DNA from: Strongylocentrotus droebachiensis
Taxonomy: Eukaryota > Echinodermata > Echinoidea > Camarodonta > Strongylocentrotidae
Assembly: GCA_035222895.1 (NCBI GenBank)
Contig: JAVYIG010005289.1
Span: 62,001-126,000, forward strand
DNA: 64,000 nt
Reading direction: 5' to 3'
How positions within the stretch are numbered: the first letter of the stretch is position 1; every line of letters begins with the position of its first letter. Positions 12,401 through 23,186 of this stretch are shown piece by piece. The notes under the pieces are model-generated. The model was not told the DNA's origin. It worked only from the letters and a program-made list of their open reading frames with translations, and did no database searches. Made by a program: the position numbers and the translations under genes.

Positions 12401-15400
12401 TTTGAATAGGTTTTGTGTCTCTCGTGTTTACATTATTATGGTGTAATTCAATGCGATTCAGAAATAATCTTTTAACAATGGGGCCCGGTAACTGAGAACT
12501 AGCAACAAAATCTCTTTTTTTCCTTCTATTTTCAAACTTTAAAAAACAAAAAATATTTGCTTCGGACCTGGTTATCTCGCTTTCTATCATATCAGTTTTT
12601 ATGATCACGGGCTGAAAGGTTTGAATGGGTTTTGTGTTTAACACGCTTATATAAGCTGTTGTTCAACACGATACAGAAATAATAGGCCCGATAATTGATA
12701 ACTGGCAACCGTGTCCTTGTTTTTTCTATTTCCAAGCACCAACTGTTTCGTGGTATGTGTATAGACTTACTGTACCAACTGGTACAAACAATCAATTCTC
12801 ACGGATACAAATTTCGAACGTTGAAAAAAACTGTTTTATTCTCATCTTCCAATATTTGGGGGTAATTTAAACCAAAACGTGGAGTTGATTACACTTTATT
12901 TTGTTACATTGGATTCAATTAAAAAACGAAAGGATTTTAATATGCCTCCTATTAGAGTGACAAATCCATTCCCCTGCAATCCATAGAGTACAAAAATACC
13001 CATGCCACCCAACAAATCAACTTGATTACAATTCCAATATCTTTTTTTTTTGTACTGCCTGTAGAAATCAAGCTCAGATTACATAATAATACCATTGTCA
13101 TGTTCGGACGATTCAATAGGCGACGAACGAAGCTATTTTCGAAAGTCTATGCGATCGTAGATATGTAATATCAAAATAAATTGAGGAAAAAATTGAGTCA
13201 AGACCATTGCTCACCGTTGAACAGGGCGGCGACGCCGAACCCGATGATGACGACGAGTCCGATGATCTTGCACGCGAGAAAGAAGATGTTGAGACCACGA
13301 ACGAAAGGGACGCTGTAGCAGTTGACGAATGTACTAAAACCTGGACAGAAAATGATCACATACCAAATTATTATTTTATCATTTTGATTATTTACACTTT
13401 GAATGGGAGGTCCACCTTGATCGGTTTTAATAGAAGCGGAAAATGAGAGAAATAGGCCAGTGTAAGTGTGAGCGAAAACCGAATAAAAATAAGAAAGTTA
13501 TGAATGTTTGAAGGTGCGATCAATCAAGTACAAATTGGCAACACTGTCACGTGTCTTACGAGCTCCCCTCCCATTTGCCCAATATTTTAAAAATGTCACC
13601 TTGTTCACTAGTACATTCTCATTCACGAGTAAATTGGATGGGAGCTTGCAAGACACGTCACATTCTTGCCAATTTGTGTTTCACCGATTAAAACTTTAAA
13701 AGTTCATAACTTTCCTATTTTATTTTTATTCGGATATTGCTCAAACTTTCACTGACCTGTTTCTGTCACTTGTCTACTTTTCTTAAAACAAACTTCATGT
13801 CAGGGTGGACCTCCCCTTTAAATTTCTGTCCCATATTTTTTACTACGATTCAAAATAAATTTGGAAAAAAGATTATCTACAAAATCTGCAATTTCCTGAA
13901 CAAAATTTAAAAAAACATCTATGGTAGCATATAATAATTAATAGATAATTTATTTAGAATGCTTGATTCATGCTCTAAACATTGGTGTAAATTTACAATG
14001 GTAATATATATACAGGTACGTGTACATTTTTCATTGTGGAGCAATGTTTTATTGAAAATACTGATTGTTCTTAAGGCACGTATTTTGCCTAGGCACAAAA
14101 GAGATATCGTTTGGCTCGTATTCATTAAGTGGACCAATACAAGACTGTAAAACGGGTTTTGTGAAGCCCATATTTCGATCTTAAAGAGTAGGTTGAGTTC
14201 TGGGAAGAGGTGAAAAGTAATTTGTGAGCGATATCATTGCATTACGCAAGTGTGTTACAAAATGTTAACGACTTAACAATTTATACACAGAAATATATTA
14301 GTAACTGTTTATTAAAGACAAGTTGCATCTAATAAAAAAAATTGTGTTTTCTGCGTCCAAAGTACGTTTGTGTATTGTAAAGAAGTCATCAAAAAATTAT
14401 AAATTGCTTTTCTTTGTTTGATATCTTTATGACCTTCCCATTGAACCTATAAAGTGTTTAGTCTTCTCCTTTTTTTATAGGCATGCAATCGTCTCCAAAT
14501 GGATAAGGTACTAACATTAACTGATGCTAATTTTGTGTAGAAAACCGAAAGAGTGATGGCTAACCATGATTTCAACTTTAGTGTTCGTTTTCATATCCTC
14601 GAGAAATATTTCTACATGAGAGGGGAAAAAATCAGCGATATCTTTCTTTAGATTGTTTGAATACAAATGTCTTACGTGGCCGGAACACGTGACAGTTGAG
14701 AACGAAATTGTTGGAAAAACTAAATGGAGACATGTATAGTTGGTGTCTATATTGATTAAAGTTTGTTTCATCCAATATTAAATGCTGGCAAAATGTTAAC
14801 AATACTGCACCCCTCTTCTCCAAAATTAGCGTACAACTCAACATCGGCTGAAGAAAAAAAACAGTAGAATTTCATAATACCCCCCCCCCCCCTGCAGGGC
14901 AAAAAAAAAAACTGAGAGTTTCATAATAACAACTCCCGCCGAGCAGAATAAGCATTTCGATTGAAAGTATTGTCAAGGGGTACCATACTATTTCCGGATA
15001 GAAGCCCTTTCATTCATGTGAAATGGGTAAACATTGACAGAAGATATAATCCCTCTCTAAAATTCTCCTCTTTTGTGGGCATTCAAACATTTGGGCTTAA
15101 AGGGATAGTCCACCCCAGGATTTTCTTTAGCTGACGATATAGACCTAATAATACCATGAAGAATGATACAAGTCTCATTAAAATCCATGATCACATAACG
15201 AAGATATATCGACTTTTTTATCGAAAATCAGCCGCCCCCCAAATGCAAATGCGTTACATGGGCATGAAACGATCGCCAAAAAATAACCGATAATATCGAA
15301 ATTGTGACGTATGTTGCGAGCTGCCTTCTTATTTCGCAGACATTCACTTTCGCTTTCACTTTCATTCATGATTCGTCGTGTCAGTGCGATAACAGTGTAC

Positions 15401-16884
15401 CGCGAGCGAAAGTGAATGTCTGCGAAATAAGAAGGCAGCTCGCAACATACGTCACAATTTCGATACTATCGGTTATTTTTTGGCGATCGTTTCATGCCCA
15501 TGTAACGCATTTGCATTTGGGGGGCGGCTGATTTTCGATAAAAAAAGTCGATATATCTTCGTTATGTGATCATGGATTTTAATGAAACTTGTATCATTCT
15601 CCATGGTATTATTAGGTCTATATCGTCAGTTAAAAAAAATCCTGGGGTGGACTTTCCCTTTAAGGAAGGTGCAACCCCTGTAATAACTGCTTTTGTATGA
15701 AAGCAGCAAGATAGCATTAACAGAATGGCGAAAGTCTAAAATAAATCGAACAGAAAGCTATGAATGTTTAAAATGTGATATCACTAATTATATTTGATTT
15801 TCAAATTGGCAGTTTGGTATTAAGTGGATTGTGACGTAATCGCGCAGAATTCTCCCGTTTATCGTTGAAAAACCTTCTTAAGTCATACATTTTTGATGGA
15901 TTGAAATTTTAGTCATTATAAATGGAAAATAAATGTGAAAGTTGTCCGCCAGTATATCACAGTGACATTACCGATTCAGCCAATTTGAAGAGCTCATACA
16001 TATGGTAATAACACTTTTTTTAAATGTATAACTTTCTCATCTTTTTGTCCGATTTCCATGATTCTAAATTTTAACTAGTCTACTTTTTCTGATTTGTTCT
16101 GCTTTCCTCTAGAGTAGTTTGCTTTCTAGGTCGTATTTCCCTTAGAAATCTGTTTCACCTTTTGCTGGATGTACCACTTAAAATTACTAAAAATTGCATT
16201 TGAATGTCCATGAACTCATTTTTGTATTCTACAAACTCGTTCATCTCGCAAAATCCTATCGTGTACTTTATGTCTAATCGCGGAAACTGAAATGAAATTG
16301 ATTAAAAAAATGTGAGCTGTGGCCTAGAATAAAATAATTGTTAGGCAGAAGAAAGGGGTAAATATTTGTTAGAACTTACAGAGTAGGGCTGCCGCAATGA
16401 GACGGGTAACCATGTACGACTCCTGGCAGTCTGGGAAGATTGGTAACAGGACATAGCTTGCAAAGGCGATGGCTAACACGGCGACACCGCCGGTTGATGA
16501 AGACACGATTTCATTATAGAGCTTCAGGAAGGCTGGGAGAGGGCCGTAGGTCTCGAGGATGTAGGCGTAAGCCCCACCGGAGACGGGGAAGGTGGTACCA
16601 AGCTCGGCAAAGCTCAGGGCTCCCATCATGGAGAGCAACCCGCAAAAGACCCAAATGACAAGCGACCATCCTAGTGATCCGGTGTATCGGAGGATTCCCG
16701 ACGGCGAGATGAAGATTCCAGACCCGATGATGACGCCGACGGTCAGGGCAATGCAGTCGATGACGGTCACCTGACGGCGGAGATAAACCTTATCCGAGTT
16801 GGAACCGTCATCATTGACTAGTTTGTCGGTCGACACTGCTTTGCCCGCCTTTGACGACGGAACTCCGGTTTGCTTGGCTGCCAT
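6490..16884 (-). CDS. SLC7 LAT-type amino-acid transporter light chain, copy A (exons 1-5, 3' end outside window)
   Basis: Minus-strand exons are 16884-16380, 13340-13215, 11412-11310, 9450-9406 and 6613-6490. Together they make 903 nt, 301 codons, open throughout with GT/AG junctions. The start is the ATG at 16884-16882, matching copy B; the reading frame upstream has no better ATG. Family features are the unwound TM1 motif GSGIF (residues 54-58), FAELGT, the extracellular Cys at about residue 153 (the LAT position that forms a disulfide with an SLC3 heavy chain), NCYSV after TM4 and a TM6 segment [13 protein letters not shown]7 light chains exchange amino acids across the plasma membrane as heterodimers with SLC3A2-type partners. 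By eye it is closest to SLC7A5/SLC7A8, but xCT and b0,+AT-like identities are possible. Exons 6-10 should lie left of position 1. It differs from copy B at about 15 of 300 residues. Confidence 0.85.
6802..6961. mobile_element. hAT-like nonautonomous element
   Basis: Inverted termini CAGGCGCGTACGCAGG and CCTGCGTACGCTACTG, flanked by TGTGACAA (6794-6801) and TGGGACAA (6962-6969). The right arm has a single TGTGACAA at the matching site (about 38590), so this is a left-arm insertion after duplication. It lies in the intron between exons 4 and 5 of copy A. Confidence 0.75.
7390..7752. mobile_element. hAT-like nonautonomous element with perfect 8-bp TSD
   Basis: Termini CAGGGGCGTACGCAGG and CCTGCGTACGCCCCTG are perfect inverted repeats. 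The flanks are CGTGTGAC (7382-7389 and 7753-7760). The right arm at about 38165 has the empty site. Long G, C and A tracts fill the interior. Confidence 0.85.
8185..8575. mobile_element. MITE present on both arms
   Basis: Ends ATACCAAGGAGTTTTAAGAG and CTCTTAAAACTCCTTGG are inverted. The right-arm copy is split by later insertions, with its ends near 35429 and 37705. Confidence 0.55.
9079..9182 (-). repeat. tRNA-derived SINE fragment (head kept)
   Basis: The minus strand reads GGCGCGATAGCTCAGTCGG (A box) and GACCCGGGTTCGAAACC (B box), then jumps to AACAAGC...ACTAACAAGCATTTAT. The SINE body is deleted. This is a Pol III promoter relic, not a tRNA gene: there is no acceptor pairing after the T arm. 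Confidence 0.65.
11505..11735. repeat. ATT/ATC simple repeat
   Basis: Degenerate ATT and ATC trinucleotides. The right-arm partner is at 28600-29130, expanded and diverged. It lies in intron 2 of copy A. Confidence 0.85.
13405..13821. mobile_element. foldback MITE beside exon 2 of copy A
   Basis: Inverted termini GGGAGGTCCACC and GGTGGACCTCCCC. The matching copy on the right arm is at 26642-27048, so it predates the duplication. It ends about 65 bp upstream of the exon 2 acceptor. Confidence 0.6.
15097..15663. mobile_element. TTAA-flanked foldback MITE
   Basis: A 567-bp near-perfect palindrome. It begins TTAAAGGGATAGTCCACCCC and ends GGGGTGGACTTTCCCTTTAA, and the arms match over about 250 bp. 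The TTAA target is typical of piggyBac-type elements. Absent from the right arm. It lies in intron 1 of copy A. Confidence 0.85.
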
Positions 16885-17394
16885 AGTTAAAATGTCTAGG
16901 TTCTGTGTAGTCACGCTGACCCGCGATTATGCTAGCTAGGTGTTTGTTCGATTATCTAAAATGTAAAAACGCCCACTAGGCTACAGGGATCAATACGTTG
17001 TTCCGCGCCACTGACATAGAGAGTTCTAGCTCACTGACCCGTCCTAAAGGTTATAACATCTTATCCACGGTTTCGAAATAAGGGTGAGAGAAGGCTACTC
17101 TTAGTACAGACTGTTTTACGAAAATGACTCTCACTAGTTGCAATAGAAAATATTTCAAATCTTGTATAGGTTTTCCCGCTCAATTTTGCACTTTGGTCAT
17201 TCAGTTTAATGTTAAGAGCAGTCGAATTCACGATAGTTGTAATCGCCACGCCAAAATGTAATCCGAATTCTTTTTCGTCCGTTCTAATCCTGTATACATG
17301 CAACATGCTTTTTTTCTTCAAATCAGTCATATAAGGTGCATACGATTTAACGAATGGTCATTCAATTTAAATTGCTCTCGTTCGAATTTGATAT
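16885..17394 (-). promoter_or_regulatory. 5' flank of copy A, conserved with copy B
   Basis: Counterpart of 22765-23186. Homology stops at about 17394, where the retrotransposon-containing insertion begins. That insertion moved copy A's farther upstream DNA 3.3 kb away. Confidence 0.35.
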
Positions 17395-17829
17395 TCAAGA
17401 TTCAAGATTCAAATGAGGTTTTCTTCGAGACTTGTCAAAAAGTCCAAAGACTAAAAATGCAAGTTTACATCAAAACATCAAAGCAGTATCGAGAAAAAAA
17501 AGGGAAAAAAGATTTAAAATATTGCTAGCAAAAATGATTAAATGTTTACATCAAAACAAATAAAATGTACACAGATACGTGAATTCAATTAACTGTAACC
17601 TAGGAAAAACTGCGATAAAATGCATTATAAATTCCATTCACATGGTACATTGAGTATTAAAAAGTATTAAAAAGTATTAAAATTTGAGTCTTGGCAGAAT
17701 GGTTATCACAAGTGTGACATGAGTAAAGTACATGTATAAACATATTGCACACGAAAAAATGGAAATCCTTAGGTATTATTGGTCACAGTAAGAATAGAAG
17801 ATAATTAAAGAATGTTGTACTGTAAAACA

Positions 17830-18050
17830 TCATCAGAAGAGAAAGAGGTGGAGAGGAGGAAGAGACAGAAAGTGAGAGAGAGAAACAGAGAGGAGGAAGG
17901 AAAGACGAAGGGAGAAAGAGGAAGAGGCAGAGAGCGCAGAGAGAGAGAGAGACAGCCAGAGAGCTGGGAGAGGGGGATTGGAGTGAAATAGAGATAGAGA
18001 GGAAAGACCAGAACTGAAGAAGAGAAAAGGAAATTTGAAAAGTAGCAAGT
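17830..18050 (+). repeat. GA-rich purine tract
   Basis: About 220 bp of mostly G and A (GAGA and GGAA units) inside the left-arm insertion, downstream of the retrotransposon's coding end. Confidence 0.85.
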
Positions 18051-18221
18051 TCAAAATAGAGAAAATGGATGAGAGAGTGAGAGGAAGGATAAAAATACAT
18101 GCAATATCAAAATACAAATGAATGGAAGAACCTGCTGCCAATCATCATGACAGTTAATATTGCACATGATTATATCTGCTGAATTACATGACGTATAACA
18201 TATTGATAATTACCTAAGCCT

Positions 18222-20690
18222 CTATTTATTATTATTCAAAGATCGATTGAAAGATGGGATGGGAGAATTTCGGTACCTCGTAGTTCTCATCTTAGGCAAG
18301 GACAACTCAAGTGCATTTCGCAGGGTACGGCTACAGTCATTGGCTCTGCTCTCAGGCAGGAGATGTCGATGAACCTTAGATTGTTGGAGGAGTGATTGTG
18401 CGAATCTTAGAGAAAGGGATGTGCGTCTCTCTTTAAGAGAGGAGACGCCAAGATGAGATTGCAGTTCATTATAAGTTCTAGAGTCAGGGTAGGTAATGAT
18501 CCTGAGAGCTCTCCTTCGAACTCGCTCGATGCTAACAGAGTGGTTGTTTGGGATCCCTGATGTCCAAAAAGGTGCTGCGAATTCTAGCACTGGCCTGATG
18601 TATAACATGTAGATAGTAGCAAGATCATTGGTGGTAACACCATTCCTCCGAAGCTTAGTCAGGAGATAAAGTCTTCTGGAAGCGTTAGAGATCAAACAGC
18701 TGACTTGCCCATCCCTTTTGAGATCATCCTGAAGGAAGACCCCAAGGAGCTTAAGAGATGAGTCAGCTTCCAGTGTAGTAGAGTTGATGTCAAGAACGAT
18801 GGGTGGCGGGGGTTGGCGAAGAAATGAAATCTGCATAGCTTTGCACTTAGCAGCATTCGGGACAACGTCGTTGTCTTTGTACCATTGGATCAAGGAGTCT
18901 AAATGCGGCTGCAACTCAGATGGGTGCGTTTTCTTCAAGACCTCCACGATTGTCAAGTCATCCACATATTTTCATCGGTTATCACTTTCAACAGCTGCAT
19001 CGTTGAGCAGAAACAGAACCGGTCCGAGGCGAGTACCTTGGGGTACCCCACAGGTGATGGCTTGTTCTTGAGACGATTTCCCATGGTAGCGGACAGTCTG
19101 CGCTATGTTGGAAAGGAAGCTGCAGATATTAGGGATGATAGAGTGATCAACACCTAAGTCAATCAACTTGTTCGTAACAATGGTGTGGTTGACATGGTCA
19201 AAAGCCTTGGAAAATCCACAACGCAAAGGTTAGCGAGAGTATCATCCTTGTCAAGCCCTCTGTGGATGGTGTCAAGCAGGCTGACCAAGTAGTGCTTAAC
19301 TGACGATCCACGAAGATTACCAAACTGGCGGTGGTCAACAAACGGGCGGATGTTGCTCATGATCCAGTCCGCGAGGAAACCTTCAAAGATACGTGCTAAC
19401 GTGGGCGTTATGGAGATTGGCCGGAGCTGATCATAGCTGGTAACAGGATTAGTCTTAAGAATAGCACTGATAGATGCATGTTTCCATATGTCAGTGAAGC
19501 AACCCTGACTGAGACAAAGATTGAAGAGAGTGGTCAAAGGTTCAGAAAGTTCATAAGCGAACTCCTTCAACAGTCGCGAAGGGGGTCATTGGGATGACAG
19601 GCCTTGGCAGTGCTGATTCCACAGAGGCGCTTATAAACCCTCTGACGGGCGATCACAGGAGGGGGTGAGGGCGCTGGTAGAAAAGCCAACAGAGCAACCC
19701 TGTCGAGTGGTGTCAATGAAGAGCAGATGGCAGCGAAGTGCGTGTTTAGGTCATGAGCAATGTCAATATCTGATCTGCCGTCAGATGAAAGATTAATCTG
19801 CTTCTTGCGGATGCCAGCAAGATGACGGATTTGCTGGTGCCACTTGCCAGGGTCCGATTTCTTAAGATGTTCAACTTTGCGCTCGTAGAATCAGTCCTTT
19901 GCGTTATCGATCAATCTTTGTACATGGTCCTCAACCGTTTAAAGTCTGGATGCCCATGTCGAAAGCAAGAATCGCGGCGATTGATTGCTCTGCGAATCTC
20001 ATCATTCATCCATGGCTCATCATCTAACCTTCGTTTGGCAGTAACAAGTTCAAAGTAATGTCTGAGCTTGGTGTTGATTAAGTCATTGAACTCTGAAGCC
20101 ATGTCATTAGCACCAAAGTCCCGAGAATAGACCAGTCCATCTGCTGTACCCATTACCCGAAAGCCCGGACAGATGAGTCCTGAAAGGGGCGATAGGATGT
20201 TCTGGTAGATTTCCTGGGAGGCGGCAGGAGACAAGGCAGGACGGTTACAACATTGTGATCGCTAGAAGCAATTGGCGTCGAAATCTGAGGAACACTGTAG
20301 TCCTCATTAAAGGTCAGTCAGAATCTTGTCCAGTAGGAGTAGGATCCTTGACTATCTGAGACAACTAGGTATGTCTTTCAATCGCATTGGTTTCTAAGTC
20401 ATTGAAATCGCCCATGATAATTAATGAAGCGTTGGTGGAATGAAGACGAGCACGGTCAACCATATTGATAATGTGCTCAATCATTTCAGCTCGATACGGA
20501 GACCGCGGGGGAGAGTAAATCACCCTAACGTATATAGATGTCCTTTGGGAGATGCACTGCAGCAGAGGATCTCAGGCGGACCCAGAGGGCTTCCAAATGT
20601 GGGGGACTGTGTCGCTGAAGACCTCCGTGGGGTTCATATCATCTCGCACGTAGAGTGCAACACCCCCTCCTTTCTGCCCTATACGGTCCT
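18222..20690 (-). pseudogene. APE endonuclease and reverse transcriptase ORF2, degenerate
   Basis: Minus strand. The endonuclease part (about 20690-20290) shows GVALYVRDDM and IIMGDFNDL (GDFN near 20420-20399). The reverse transcriptase has LRPISITPTLARIFE (about 19430), CGFSKAFDHVNH (motif A, about 19220), CGVPQGTRLGP (motif B, about 19050) and YVDDLTIVEV (motif C). A C-terminal part (18965-18222) has KLLGVFL and YIRPVLEFAAPFW, as in CR1/Rex1/jockey-type elements. It is broken by frameshifts (for example near 19200) and by an in-frame TGA at 18974-18972, just before YVDD. It encodes a target-primed retrotransposition enzyme but cannot be active here. Confidence 0.8.
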
Positions 20691-20929
20691 TGTAAACAAA
20701 TTGTTCAAGCGGGTCACTTAAAAGGAGATAAAGAGCAAGCAATACAAGGAATGTGCAATCGAAATAATTTTCCCAGGTTCGGATTCATCATCCTTGCAAC
20801 AACTTTTTTTCAAAAGAATCATTCACGTGTCAAGAAAAAGCATAACATCTAAGAAATGGGCATTAAAATCGGACGCCGATGCACTCTGCTCTTCTTTAGT
20901 CATTCAAATTCATGAAAGAGCAAACATGT

Positions 20930-21255
20930 TTTAAAGCTCCTAAAGTGTTGGGAGCCTCACAAATTTAATGGCAAAATTTCATTTAAATTGTATCATAATG
21001 TTAAAAGAGGATGTCATTTAAGACACATTTCTGCAAGGATTTCCTAAACAAATGTGTTTGAAGTCGAATGTTAATGAAAGAACACAAAATTTAGGTTTTC
21101 TGCGTACAACAGAAATCCAAATTATGTATTCTTCTATCAATATTTGTGTGTCTTAAATGGCATCCTCTTTTCACATTATGATACAATTTAAGTGAAATTT
21201 TGCCATCAAATTGTTGGTGAATTTGGAGCTCCTAACTATTTAGAGGGGCTTTGAA
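20930..21255. repeat. foldback element at the inner end of the left arm
   Basis: The two halves are inverted around 21095: GGCAAAATTTCATTTAAATTG...AAAGAGGATG pairs with CATCCTCTTTTCACATTATG...AATTTTGCC. A related half lies at 22290-22510 (right arm) and another at 21680-21790 (spacer). Confidence 0.65.
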
Positions 21256-22299
21256 TAAGCACAGAAAGGTCCCATATGAAAATGAAATGAAAGATGAAAA
21301 GACAGAAATACGATCAGTCAAAAACATTGTTTTATAGCTTCATTATCTTTTTGACCTTGAGAGGGAGCTATACATCATAAAGAGTTTATTTTTTACAATT
21401 TCATAACTTTAGACTCGATTAAACATGACTTGTGATGAATGGTTTGTTGTCAATAATTATGAATGATGTCATCCGTGATTTCGTATCTGAATAAAGATTT
21501 TATAAAAATAGAATAAAAACAATGACAGTATGATCACTAAGTTCTTGTGTTTGTTTCCATCAGTGTTCTTTTTTAAAGTACATTCTGGAGGGTCTGTTTT
21601 AAACCATTGCATGACATTATTGCATTTTTCCCCCTGTTTATTACTGATCGTATTTCTGGGACCTTAATGTACTTATTTAAGGCCCCTCTAAAGTGTTAGG
21701 AGCCCCAAAGTAGCCAAATTTTCACTTAAAGTGTATCATAATGTGAAAGAGGATGCCAATTAAAGATACTATTTCCCTTTTGCAGCCAACATCAAATTCT
21801 GTAGAACTTTGCAGGAATTATGAATATGTCATGTATGTCCTATCTGTGAAATTTAAACGTTATCAGTGTCCAAATATTCAAATTATACAAGGAAACCCGT
21901 TTACTTGCTAGACTTCACTGTCAGACACTATTGAGTGACTGACTGGCTTTTCTTCTTCTTTGGTAATAACATGTACATAAAATGAGCTGTAAAGGGTACA
22001 TGAGCATTTGTCTACATCAATAACCCACTTCTTGTAATGGCCAAAACTAAACTGATTGAATCTTTGCGCAGCATAAAACGTACGACCATTCGGTACAATG
22101 GTCTGAAAATAAGACTATTACTTACTGGCTCTATAGCTCTTAACTTTGACAACTATCAGTCGATATTTCCCCACTTTAAAATATTTTCAACCCCCCCCCC
22201 CCTTTTTTTTTTAAGGAAAGTTCTAAATTAGTATTATCTTTCAAATGCCGTTGGAATTTAACCTTTTTTTTTTTTTGGCATGCAAATGGGACATAGTAC
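21166..22299. other. central spacer of the inverted duplication
   Basis: About 1.1 kb separates the two arms. It holds part of a dispersed repeat (about 21335-21500, related to 39480-39560 and 58490-58570) and another half-copy (21680-21790) of the foldback sequence found at the inner arm ends. No gene is seen. Confidence 0.6.
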
Positions 22300-22764
22300 C
22301 TTTAAGACACACTTCTTCAAAGATTTCCATTCCCAAAATGTGTTTGAAGGCAAATATTGATAGAATAATACATAATTTGGGTTTCTGTTGTACGCAGAAA
22401 ACCTAAATTCGACTTCAAACACATTTGTTTAGGAAATCCTTGCGGAAATGTGTCTTAAAGACATCCTCTTTTCACATCAAATGTTTGAGGCTCCCATCAC
22501 TTTAGGGGCTTTAAAACATGTTTGCTCGTTAATGAATTTGAATGACTAAAGAAGAGCAGAGTGCATCGGTGTCCAATTTTGAATGCCCATTTCTTAGATG
22601 TTATGCTTTTCTTTGAAATGTGAATGATTCTTTTGAATATTTTTTTTTGCAAGGATGATGAATCCGAACCTGGGAAAATCATTTCTTTTGCACATTCCTT
22701 ATATTGCTTGCTCTTTATCTCCTTTCAGTTGAACCGTTTGAATAATTTGATTGCACGGATATCA

Positions 22765-23186
22765 TATTAGAACGAGAGCAAATTAAATTGAATGACCTTG
22801 AAAATGAATTCGGATTACATTTTGCCGTGGCGATTGCAACTATCGTGAATTCGACTTGCTCTTAACATTAAACTGAATGACCAAAGTGCAAAATTGAGCG
22901 GGAAAACCTATAAAAGTTTTGAAATATTTTCTATTTCAATTAGTGGTAGCCATTTTCGTAAAACAGTCTGTACTAATAGTAGCCTTCTCTCACCCCTATT
23001 TCGAAACCATGGATAAGATATCATAACCTAGGACGGGTCACTGAGCTAGAACTCTCAATCTGTCAGTGGCGCGGAACAACGTACTGATCCCTGTAGCCTA
23101 GTGGGCGTTTCTTAATTTTTAGATAATCGAACAAACACCTAGCTAGCATCATCGCGGGTCAGCGCCAAAACCTTGACATTTCAACA
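22765..23186 (+). promoter_or_regulatory. 5' flank of copy B, conserved with copy A
   Basis: This block matches the reverse complement of 16885-17394 closely, so both head-to-head genes keep the same roughly 0.4-0.5 kb upstream. It should hold the promoter and 5' UTR. No TATA box or transcription start is identified with certainty. Confidence 0.35.

Larger units (their letters stand above)
17395..20695 (-). mobile_element. left-arm insertion containing a 5'-truncated APE-type non-LTR retrotransposon
   Basis: Absent from the right arm, where flanking sequences join near 22760. The minus-strand coding part is 20690-18222. The far end, 17400-18220, has no recognised coding sequence but has a long purine tract. 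Left and right edges are set by loss of homology to the other arm. Confidence 0.75.
1..21165. repeat. left arm of large inverted duplication
   Basis: Read in reverse complement, this stretch matches the right arm (about 22300-41897) in order. Position 1 pairs with about 41897, SLC7 exon 5 (6490-6613) with 38773-38896, exon 4 (9406-9450) with 30946-30990, exon 3 (11310-11412) with 29240-29342, exon 2 (13215-13340) with 27102-27227 and exon 1 (16380-16884) with 23187-23691. Introns also match, interrupted by arm-specific insertions. The outer end is at the window edge, so the arm may extend further. Boundaries are by eye and good to tens of bases at the inner end. Confidence 0.9.

Noticed and set aside
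16440-16774. Plus-strand open frames opposite exon 1 of copy A (and minus-strand ones at 23285-23631)
   Set aside because: Antisense shadows of a GC-rich coding exon, with no independent signals.
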